A stretch of DNA of 64,000 bases, taken from positions 1-64,000 of the forward strand of contig NZ_JAAGLY010000014.1 in assembly GCF_010548375.1 (NCBI RefSeq), written 5' to 3'. Shown here piece after piece: positions 1 to 6,467 of this stretch (position 1 is its first letter; each line of letters opens with the position of its first letter). The notes under the pieces are model-generated. The model was not told where the DNA came from. It did not search any database and was given only the letters and a program-made list of their open reading frames with translations. The translations under genes and the position numbers were made by a program. This DNA is from Streptomyces sp. SID13726. GTDB lineage: Bacteria; Actinomycetota; Actinomycetes; Streptomycetales; Streptomycetaceae.

Positions 1-1
1 A

Positions 2-133
2 CACCTGGAAGCCCTCGGCATCCGCGGCGAGGACGTCTTCCTCAGCATCATCGAGAACAACCCGCAGGACTGGTCGTTCGGCTTCGGACGCGCCCAGTAC
101 ATCGAGGGCGACCTCGCCGTCCCCGGCCAGTGA
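2..133 (+). CDS. Tautomerase-family protein, C-terminal end only
   Basis: An open frame enters from the left edge and ends with TGA at 131-133, giving 43 residues. The peptide contains DVFLSIIENNPQDWSFGFGR. The acidic stretch followed by DWSFG-x-G-x-AQ is typical of the C-terminus of tautomerase/MIF-superfamily proteins (Tautomerase_2-like), which interconvert keto and enol forms. The start and the catalytic N-terminal proline lie outside the window. It lies 230 bp upstream of the symporter gene on the same strand, but the promoter element in between suggests a separate transcript. Confidence 0.7.
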   Translation, partial: HLEALGIRGEDVFLSIIENNPQDWSFGFGRAQYIEGDLAVPGQ

Positions 134-229
134 CCGTGCGGCGTGGCGTTCCGTAGATCGGGCGGCATACGGGACGCCGCGCGCTCGTGTGCGGACGCGT
201 TCATCCGCCAACGAAAAGTTCTCTCCGTG

Positions 230-284
230 CGATGGCTCCCATCGCAACCAATCGTTGGATCTGAACGACCGGCAATCCTAGGGT
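230..284 (+). promoter_or_regulatory. Promoter with two inverted repeats (copy 1 of a shared element)
   Basis: Two inverted repeats lie in tandem: CGATGG-CTC-CCATCG at 230-244 and CCAA-TCG-TTGG at 248-258. The second overlaps a -35-like TTGGAT (255-260), followed after 18 bp by TAGGGT (279-284). The 36-bp block 230-265 recurs at 4611-4646 with two mismatches, again at a -35 box. The layout suits a LysR-type activator site, and a LysR gene lies in between at 2600. Function is inferred. Confidence 0.65.
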
Positions 285-363
285 CCCCCTGACGCCGCAC
301 CGCTCGTCCCACTCCGGGCCGGGCGGACGTGACAATGCCGCACCGGCGTCGGGAAGGATCGCC

Positions 364-1746
364 ATGTCCGGCTCCCAGCTCCCGCAGACCCCGCCCGCGG
401 AACTCCGCCGCATCATCACGGCGTCCAGCACGGGCACGCTCATCGAGTGGTACGACTTCTTCGTCTACGGCAGCCTCGCCGTCGTCTTCTCCGGCTTCTT
501 CTTCCCTTCGGGCGAGTCGAGCCTCGGACTCCTGGTGAGCGTCGCCGCGTTCGGCACCGGGTTCGTCGTCCGCCCGCTCGGCGCGGTGTTCTTCGGGAGG
601 CTCGGCGACCGCGTCGGCCGCAAGAAGACCTTCCTCGCCACGCTCGTCGTCATGGGCGCGGCGACCACCCTCATCGGCTGTCTGCCCAGGTACGACACGA
701 TCGGCACGGCGGCCCCCGTACTCCTCGTGCTGCTGCGGCTGGTCCAGGGCTTCGCGGTGGGCGGCGAGTACGGAGGCGCCGCCACCTACGTCGCCGAGCA
801 CGCGCCCGCGGACCGCAAGGGCACCTACACCAGCTTCCTCCAGACCACGGCCACCCTCGGACTGCTGCTGTCCATCGGGGTCGTCGTCGCCTGCCGGCTC
901 CTGCTGGGCGAGGACGCGTTCACGGCGTGGGGCTGGCGGCTGCCCTTCCTGCTCTCCGCCGTCCTCGTACTGCTGTCCCTGCGCATGCGGCTCAAGCTCC
1001 ACGAGTCACCGGTCTTCGTCCGCATGCAGGCGCAGGGCACCATCTCGCGGGCGCCCGTCCGTGAGGCGCTGGGCGATCCCCGGTCCCTGCGACTCGTCCT
1101 GCTCACCGTGTTCGGCCTGACCGCCGGACTGGGAGCCGTCTGGTACACGAGCCAGTTCTACGCCCTGTACTTCCTCCAGAGCGTGCTGAAGGTGGACTTC
1201 CTCACCACCAACGTCTGCATGGCGGTCGCCCTCGTGCTCGGCACCCCGTCCTACGTCGTCTTCGGCCGGCTCTCCGACCGGTACGGCAGGCAGCGCCTCC
1301 TCGTGACCGGCCTGGCCCTGTCCGCGGTGAGCTTCCTCCCGCTGTACGCGTGGATGCGGGAAGCCGTCTCGACCGGTTCCTGGGCCCAGGTGGTCATCGC
1401 GGTGACGCTCCAGATCGTGTTCAGCGCCATGGTCTACGCCCCGACGGCGGCCTATCTGACGGAGCTCTTCCCTCCCCGCATCCGCTACACCGGGCTGTCG
1501 GTCTCCTACCACCTCGGCGCGGGGGTCTTCGGCGGCTTCGTGCCGCTCATCGCCCTCTCGCTCACCGAGTCGACCGGCAACCAACTCGCGGGACTGGCCT
1601 ACCCGATCGCCGTCGCCGCCGTGTCCACGCTGATCAGCGTGACGCTGCTGCGCGGGGGAGCGGAGAACCGGTTCGTCCGCGCGGTGTGGGACCGGATGGG
1701 CACGACCGAGCCGGCCGGCTCACGGGAACCCGCGCCCACGAAGTGA
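364..1746 (+). CDS. MFS transporter, metabolite:H+ symporter (MHS) type
   Basis: 460 residues and about 12 hydrophobic segments. The N-terminus carries TLIEWYDFFVYG, the signature of the metabolite:H+ symporter branch of the major facilitator superfamily (ShiA, KgtP and ProP relatives), which take up small organic acids or zwitterions. GRLGDRVGRKK after TM2 is the MFS loop 2-3 motif, and a second copy (GRLSDRYGRQ) lies in the second half. The ATG at 364 follows GGAAGGATCGCC. The substrate cannot be read from sequence. The shared promoter element links it to the flavoprotein at 4732, so the imported compound may be the substrate of the oxidoreductases here (inference). Confidence 0.88.
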   Translation: MSGSQLPQTPPAELRRIITASSTGTLIEWYDFFVYGSLAVVFSGFFFPSGESSLGLLVSVAAFGTGFVVRPLGAVFFGRLGDRVGRKKTFLATLVVMGAATTLIGCLPRYDTIGTAAPVLLVLLRLVQGFAVGGEYGGAATYVAEHAPADRKGTYTSFLQTTATLGLLLSIGVVVACRLLLGEDAFTAWGWRLPFLLSAVLVLLSLRMRLKLHESPVFVRMQAQGTISRAPVREALGDPRSLRLVLLTVFGLTAGLGAVWYTSQFYALYFLQSVLKVDFLTTNVCMAVALVLGTPSYVVFGRLSDRYGRQRLLVTGLALSAVSFLPLYAWMREAVSTGSWAQVVIAVTLQIVFSAMVYAPTAAYLTELFPPRIRYTGLSVSYHLGAGVFGGFVPLIALSLTESTGNQLAGLAYPIAVAAVSTLISVTLLRGGAENRFVRAVWDRMGTTEPAGSREPAPTK

Positions 1747-1755
1747 TCCCCGCGT

Positions 1756-2019
1756 CTACGCGGCGGAGGCGCGGTGCCGGTCGTCGAGGACCCGCAGATT
1801 CGCGTTGAGCAGGACGCGGACGGCGGCCGCCGCCGACACGACGGCGAGAGAAGTCCACGACGGGTCTCCCGTCAGACCGACCAGCCCCGCGCCGAGCAGG
1901 AAGTCCGAGAGCAGCGCCACCGCCGGCCGGGTGCGCCGCAGCCGGACGACGACCAGGACCGCGGTCACCACTCCCACCGCCGCGATCACGAGAGCGATCT
2001 GCGCCAGGAACGCATTCAC
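1756..2019 (-). CDS. Small membrane protein coupled to the DUF1622 gene
   Basis: 87 residues starting with GTG at 2019, which overlaps the TGA of the upstream DUF1622 gene in a GTGA junction, so translation is probably coupled. The protein begins MNAFLAQIALVIAAVGVV and has one clear N-terminal membrane segment, a basic RLRRTRP loop and a second hydrophobic stretch (about residues 37-70). I do not recognise a family. A longer same-frame opening to 2436 is only the shadow of the DUF1622 gene. It may form a small integral-membrane unit with its partner. Confidence 0.6.
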   Translation of the reverse strand: MNAFLAQIALVIAAVGVVTAVLVVVRLRRTRPAVALLSDFLLGAGLVGLTGDPSWTSLAVVSAAAAVRVLLNANLRVLDDRHRASAA

Positions 2020-2444
2020 GACGACCAGGCCGAGGAGGCCGGATGGGTGCCCGTGGTCCCTTCGACCTCCCGGCGCTGTTCCTTGATCTCCTTGCCGAGG
2101 AAGTAGTTCAGCGCGGTCCGGATGGCCGCGATGGCGGCCAGCTGGCCGATCTGCGTGAACGTCGGGGCCACCGCCGTACGCAGAATGTCCCCGGCGAGCT
2201 GGAACTCGAGCCCCAGGGCGAGGAACCGGCCGAGACCGAGGCGCACCCGGTTGAAGTCCCCGGCCGCCGCCGACTTCCCCGTCCCGGAGCGGCGGGTGGC
2301 CCGGAGGCTTTCGGTGGCGAACCCGAGGAACGCGATGATCGCGCCCACGAAGATGACGACCGCCCCGGCGAACTCGACCAGGCGGGCCAGGATCTCGACC
2401 GTGTCGTGAAGCGTGGAATCCGGCAGAAACTCCCATGCCAGCAT
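2016..2444 (-). CDS. DUF1622 domain membrane protein
   Basis: 142 residues from ATG at 2444. The N-terminal half has a hydrophobic helix (AGAVVIFVGAIIAFLGF), then a basic segment, then FNRVRLGLGRFLALGLEFQLAGDILRTAVAP and a helix ending LNYFLGKEI. This order matches the DUF1622 family of small bacterial membrane proteins of unknown function. The family is usually about 110-130 residues, so this copy has a short C-terminal extension that overlaps the next gene. It is convergent with the symporter and divergent from the LysR gene. Confidence 0.8.
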   Translation of the reverse strand: MLAWEFLPDSTLHDTVEILARLVEFAGAVVIFVGAIIAFLGFATESLRATRRSGTGKSAAAGDFNRVRLGLGRFLALGLEFQLAGDILRTAVAPTFTQIGQLAAIAAIRTALNYFLGKEIKEQRREVEGTTGTHPASSAWSS

Positions 2445-2599
2445 CTACGGTCTCGCTTTCTTCTCATGCACCGCCGGGTCCGAAAGAGCCCGGATGTACC
2501 GTATCCGCCCCATCGGTCCGAAGGGCTCAGCGCCGCCGCTGTGGCCGCGGATCGGCCGCGGGTATGCTCCAGCCACCCCGGGCCCCTGTGGAGGTCGAT

Positions 2600-3499
2600 G
2601 TGGAAGTCTCCGACCTGCGGATATTCCTGGCCGTAGCGCGCACGAACGGCATCACGAAGGCGGCGCGGGAACTGCACACGGTGCAGTCCAACGTCAGCGC
2701 CCGCGTCCACGCCCTGGAGAAGGAGGTCGGCGCCCCGCTGTTCCGCAGGCACGCCCGTGGGGTCGCGCTGACCAATGCGGGCGAGCAGCTGCTGCCGTAC
2801 GCCGAACGCATCAGCAGGCTCGTCGACGAGGCGCTCCATGTCATCGGTGACGAGAGCGACCCGTGCGGGCCGCTGCGGATCGGGGCGATGGAGACCACGG
2901 CGGGCATGCGGCTGCCCGGCGTCATGGCCGCCTTCACCGAGGACTGCCCCCGGGTGGACTTCTCCCTGGTCACCGGGCCCACGGACCAGCTGATCCGGGA
3001 CGTCCTCGAATACCGTCTCGACGCGGCCCTGGTCGCGGGGCCGGTGCAGCGCCCCGACCTGGTCGAGACGTCGGTCTTCGTCGAGCACCTGGCGCTCGTC
3101 ACCGCGCGCCGGGTGACCGACCTGGAGAGCGTGCTGCGCGACCCGAAGATCCTCGTCTTCCGGACGGGCTGTGCCTACCGCCGCCGGCTGGAGAGCATCC
3201 TCCAGGCGCGCGGCGCGGTCGGTGTGCGCTGTACGGAGCTGGGCACGGTGGAGGGCATCCTCGGCTGCGTCAGCGCGGGCATGGGCGTCAGCCTGCTGTC
3301 CTCGGTCACGATCGAGCAGTACGTCGGGCGGGACCAACTGCGCGTCCATGAGCTGTCGGAGGACGAGGCGCGGTGCGAGACGGTGTTCGTCCGTCGCGCC
3401 GACGTACCGCCGTCCGCCGCGCTGACGCGTTTCCTCACCCACGCGCGGACGGTCGACCAGGCTCCGCCCGTCCTGCGGATGGTCGGCGGCCACCGCTGA
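2600..3499 (+). CDS. LysR-family transcriptional regulator
   Basis: 299 residues with the GTG start at 2600, because GGAGG (2590-2594) is ideally placed and the helix-turn-helix begins at once (LRIFLAVARTNGITKAARELHTVQSNVSARVHALEKEVGAPLFRR). A longer opening to 2435 adds a basic, unrelated leader. Residues 90-290 form the substrate-binding domain. Length is normal for the family. LysR proteins usually bind inverted repeats near the -35 box of target genes. The duplicated element at 230 and 4611 fits as its target on both sides of this gene, which is inference. It is divergent from the DUF1622 gene. Confidence 0.9.
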   Translation: MEVSDLRIFLAVARTNGITKAARELHTVQSNVSARVHALEKEVGAPLFRRHARGVALTNAGEQLLPYAERISRLVDEALHVIGDESDPCGPLRIGAMETTAGMRLPGVMAAFTEDCPRVDFSLVTGPTDQLIRDVLEYRLDAALVAGPVQRPDLVETSVFVEHLALVTARRVTDLESVLRDPKILVFRTGCAYRRRLESILQARGAVGVRCTELGTVEGILGCVSAGMGVSLLSSVTIEQYVGRDQLRVHELSEDEARCETVFVRRADVPPSAALTRFLTHARTVDQAPPVLRMVGGHR

Positions 3500-3558
3500 A
3501 CGCACCGAGCGCGTGACGGACGGGTCCGGGGGTTGTCGAGGGTCGAGCGAGACAATAA

Positions 3559-3572
3559 GTTTGAGGTCAAAC
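3559..3572. promoter_or_regulatory. 14-bp palindrome upstream of the luciferase-like gene
   Basis: GTTTGA-GG-TCAAAC is a perfect inverted repeat 46 bp upstream of the start at 3619, in a locally AT-rich patch. It differs from the 230/4611 element, so it may bind a different regulator. Function is inferred from position and symmetry. Confidence 0.4.
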
Positions 3573-3618
3573 GAAATCCTGTGGCGGCCCCAGGCACGCC
3601 CGGAACGTGAGGACCTCG

Positions 3619-4566
3619 ATGACGACGACCAGCCCGCCCCGCATGCTCCTCGTCCTGAGCGAGAACTGGACGCTGACCGGCGGACGGGCCGACCTGCCCG
3701 CCGCCGTCCGGTGGGCGCGGGAGGCCGAGGACGCCGGGTTCGACTCCGTCATGGTCAGCGAGCACATCGTGCTCGGCCCGGACGCCGCCGCCGACGGCAT
3801 CATGGGCAACCCCCGCGACTACGCCCTCCCCGGCAACCAGGACCCGTACACCCCCTGGCCCAACTCCCTGCTCCTGCTGGCCTCCATCGCATCCGTCACC
3901 GAGCGCCTGCGCCTGGCCGCCGCCGCTGTCCTCGCCCCGCTGCGCCACCCCCTGCTGATGGCCAGGGAACTCGGCACCCTCGACCTGCTCAGCGGGGGAC
4001 GGCTGCTCGTGCAGCCCACGGTCAGCTGGAGCGAGGACGAATACGCCGCGCTGGGCGTGCCGTTCAACAAGCGGGGCCGGTTGCTCGACGAGCATCTGGA
4101 GGTCTGGGCGAAGGCCTGGGGACCGTCCCCGATCTCCCACGACAGCGAGCACTACCCGTTCCGGGACGTCTACTTCGAGCCCAAGGCCCATCGCCCCGAG
4201 GGGCCCCGGCTGTGGTTCGGCGGCCGGCACCTCCACGGACCGCTCCTGCGCCGACTGGTGCAGTACGGCCACGGCTTCCATCCGCTGGGCCGCCCCACCC
4301 CGCAGGACATGCAGACGCTGAAGACCGCCCTGGCCGCCGAGGGGCGTGACATCGCCGAGCTGGAGATGATCGGCGGCACGCAGGCCGTCTTCCCCGACGA
4401 CCACTCGCCGGCGGACCTGGGCGCGGCCCTCGCGTCGATCCCCGAGCAGCTGGAACAGGGCTTCACGACCTTCTGCATCAAGCCGAACCAGTTCATCGAC
4501 GACCCTGACGGCATCGGGGAGTTCTGCCGCGACGTCGTACGACGGGTCGAGAGGCGCACCGCGTAG
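3619..4566 (+). CDS. Luciferase-like (LLM) flavin/F420 oxidoreductase
   Basis: 315 residues from ATG 3619, preferred over GTG 3607 because GAGGA (3608-3612) is correctly spaced for it. The TIM-barrel pattern of bacterial luciferase-like monooxygenases is clear: AREAEDAGFDSVMVSEHIVLG near the start, then LRLAAAAVLAPLRHPLLMARELGTLDLLSGGR. The family uses FMNH2 or F420H2. The C-terminus (QGFTTFCIKPNQF) resembles F420-dependent members. It lies between the LysR gene and the nitronate-monooxygenase-like gene, suggesting a small oxidative catabolic set. Substrate unknown. Confidence 0.85.
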   Translation: MTTTSPPRMLLVLSENWTLTGGRADLPAAVRWAREAEDAGFDSVMVSEHIVLGPDAAADGIMGNPRDYALPGNQDPYTPWPNSLLLLASIASVTERLRLAAAAVLAPLRHPLLMARELGTLDLLSGGRLLVQPTVSWSEDEYAALGVPFNKRGRLLDEHLEVWAKAWGPSPISHDSEHYPFRDVYFEPKAHRPEGPRLWFGGRHLHGPLLRRLVQYGHGFHPLGRPTPQDMQTLKTALAAEGRDIAELEMIGGTQAVFPDDHSPADLGAALASIPEQLEQGFTTFCIKPNQFIDDPDGIGEFCRDVVRRVERRTA

Positions 4567-4610
4567 CCGGCCTTCCGCCGACCCGACGTGTACAGCGGGT
4601 TCGCGGTCGG

Positions 4611-4665
4611 CGATGGCTCCCATCACAAGCAATCGTTGGATCTGAAACCCGGGCGGACCTACTGT
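4611..4665 (+). promoter_or_regulatory. Promoter with two inverted repeats (copy 2 of a shared element)
   Basis: The block 4611-4646 matches 230-265 at 34 of 36 positions. It contains CGATGGCTCCCATC and GCAATCGTTGG, followed by TTGGAT (4636-4641), 18 bp, and TACTGT (4660-4665). The spacing to the -10 box is the same as in copy 1. Its position shows that translation of the next gene begins downstream, at 4732, and not at upstream in-frame codons. Confidence 0.65.
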
Positions 4666-4731
4666 CCTCGTAACGCAGCACCGCCTGCCGGAAGTTCACG
4701 CGGACGGTGCCCGGACCGAGGGGACTTCGCC

Positions 4732-5718
4732 TTGCTGAACACCCGCCTCACCCAAGCCTTCGACATCGAGCACCCCGTCGTGCTCGCCCCCATGGACCTG
4801 GTGTCCGGAAGCCGACTGGCCACCGCCGTGGCCGCCGCGGGCGGCCTCGGCATGATCGGGGGCGGCTACGGCGACGAGGACTGGCTGGAGCGGGAACTCG
4901 CCGCGGCGCACGGCACCCGAGTGGGGTGCGGGTTCATCACCTGGAGCCTCGCCCGCCGCCCTCAACTGCTCGATGCCGCCCTGGAGTTCGAGCCCGCCGC
5001 GGTCATGCTCTCCTTCGGCGACCCGGCCCCCTTCGCCGGACGCGTGCGTGACGCCGGGGTGCCGCTTCTCTGCCAGGTGCACACACTCGACCAGGCTCGT
5101 CAGGCCCTCGACGTCGGGGCCGACGTGGTCGTCGCACAGGGCGGCGAGGCCGGCGGCCACGGGGTGGGATCGCGGTCGACCTTCACCCTCGTACCCGACA
5201 TCGCCGACCTGATCGCGGCCCGCCGCCCCGAGACGCTCCTTGTCGCGGCGGGCGGTGTGGCCGACGGGCGCGGGCTCGCCGCGGCACTGGCGCTCGGCGC
5301 GGACGGCGTGCTCGTCGGCACCCGCTTCTGGGCGACCGAGGAGGCCGTCGTCTCCCCGCTCGCGCACACCCGTGCCGTCGAGGCGAGCGGTGACGACACC
5401 CTCCGCACGAGCGTCTACGACATCGTCCGCAGCCACCCGTGGCCGGCCGAGTACAACGGACGCCTGCTGCGCAACCGGTTCACCGATCGCTGGCACGGCC
5501 ATGAGTCGGACCTGGCCGCTCGGATGCCGGAGGCCCTCGCGGAGTTCCACGCGGCCGTGGCGCAGCAGGACTTCGACACCGCGAACATGATCGTCGGCGA
5601 GGCGGTCGGACTGGTCCACGAGATCCTGCCCGCGGGGGACGTCGTCCGCCGCATGGTGCGTGAGGCGGCCGGCCGGCTCAGCCGCTGCGCCGCGAGCACC
5701 GTCGGTCTGGGCGTCTGA
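4732..5718 (+). CDS. Nitronate monooxygenase-like FMN oxidoreductase
   Basis: 328 residues from TTG 4732. A GAGGGG ribosome site lies 8 bp upstream, and the peptide then begins MLNTRLTQAFDIEHPVVLAPM, the canonical start of the NMO/2-nitropropane dioxygenase family. An in-frame ATG at 4588 is rejected because it lies upstream of the promoter. VVVAQGGEAGGHG and VAAGGVADGRGLAAALALGADGVLVGTRF are the FMN-binding segments of the TIM barrel. Members oxidise alkyl nitronates or act as NAD(P)H:quinone reductases; the sequence does not separate these. It shares its promoter element with the symporter. Confidence 0.85.
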   Translation: MLNTRLTQAFDIEHPVVLAPMDLVSGSRLATAVAAAGGLGMIGGGYGDEDWLERELAAAHGTRVGCGFITWSLARRPQLLDAALEFEPAAVMLSFGDPAPFAGRVRDAGVPLLCQVHTLDQARQALDVGADVVVAQGGEAGGHGVGSRSTFTLVPDIADLIAARRPETLLVAAGGVADGRGLAAALALGADGVLVGTRFWATEEAVVSPLAHTRAVEASGDDTLRTSVYDIVRSHPWPAEYNGRLLRNRFTDRWHGHESDLAARMPEALAEFHAAVAQQDFDTANMIVGEAVGLVHEILPAGDVVRRMVREAAGRLSRCAASTVGLGV

Positions 5719-5789
5719 GCGTCCGTCGTGACGCGGCCGGCCCCGCGCCAAAGGGCCGCACCGCTGCCCCAAAGGGCTGATCGCGCGGG

Positions 5790-6188
5790 TCAGAGGGCGC
5801 GTTCGTAACTCGCCCAGGCGACATGCGACTCGTGCAGCGTGACCGTGATGCCCGACAGGCCCCGCGCGCCCTCGCCCAGCGCGCCGCTGTGCACCCGCTC
5901 CGCGAGCCGGTCGGCGATGACCTTCGCCAGGTACTCGGTCGAGGTGTTGACGCCCTTGAAATCGGGTTCGTCGTCGAGGTTGCGGAAGTTCAGGGCGGCC
6001 GCCACCGCGCCGAGTTCCTGGGTGGCCAGTCCGATGTCGACGACGATGTTGTCGTCGTCCAGCTGTTCGCGCCGGAACGTGGCGTCCACCAGGAACGTCG
6101 CTCCGTGCAGACGCTGCGCGGGGCCGAAGACCTCGCCGCGGAAGCTGTGGGCGATCATGATGTGATCGCGGACGGTGATGCTGAACAA
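5790..6188 (-). CDS. 6-pyruvoyl-tetrahydropterin synthase/QueD-like protein with an altered metal site
   Basis: 132 residues starting at TTG 6188, 7 bp after GGAGGG. The T-fold of the PTPS/QueD family is visible: MIAHSF, then RLHGATFLVDATF, and GVNTSTEYLAKVIADRL in the second half. The family normally binds zinc with one His plus an HxH pair. Here His14 and His28 are present but the third ligand is Ala30 (HGA, not HGH). Either the metal site is rebuilt or the reaction has changed. No queuosine or pterin genes lie nearby. It is divergent from the subtilase. Confidence 0.8.
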   Translation of the reverse strand: MFSITVRDHIMIAHSFRGEVFGPAQRLHGATFLVDATFRREQLDDDNIVVDIGLATQELGAVAAALNFRNLDDEPDFKGVNTSTEYLAKVIADRLAERVHSGALGEGARGLSGITVTLHESHVAWASYERAL

Positions 6189-6467
6189 CGGACGACCCTC
6201 CGGGAGTTCATGTATGTAACCCGCGTGATCCTACGTGTACGGCAGCCACGGGCATGTGCCCGTCGCCGATGGACGCCCTCGCTCCCGTCCGAACTGCGGG
6301 TGAACTCCGTGGTGCCGGCGTGAAGTTATGTAGAGTTCAAGATCTTTCTCTTTCGCTGGGAGCCTGCCTCGTAACACGATGAGAGTGATCTCGGGGGCTT
6401 GATCACTCACCGCACCACACCGCCATGCGCATGCGTCGACCGGCATGCGCGGGGGAGGATTCCCGTC

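Noticed and set aside
2108..3505. A 465-codon minus-strand frame opposite the LysR gene
   Set aside because: It lies antisense to a well-supported LysR gene and runs on into the DUF1622 gene in another frame. No motif supports it.
4588..4731. A longer N-terminus for the nitronate-monooxygenase-like protein
   Set aside because: The extra 48 codons contain the -35 and -10 boxes of the shared promoter, and the family N-terminus begins exactly at TTG 4732.
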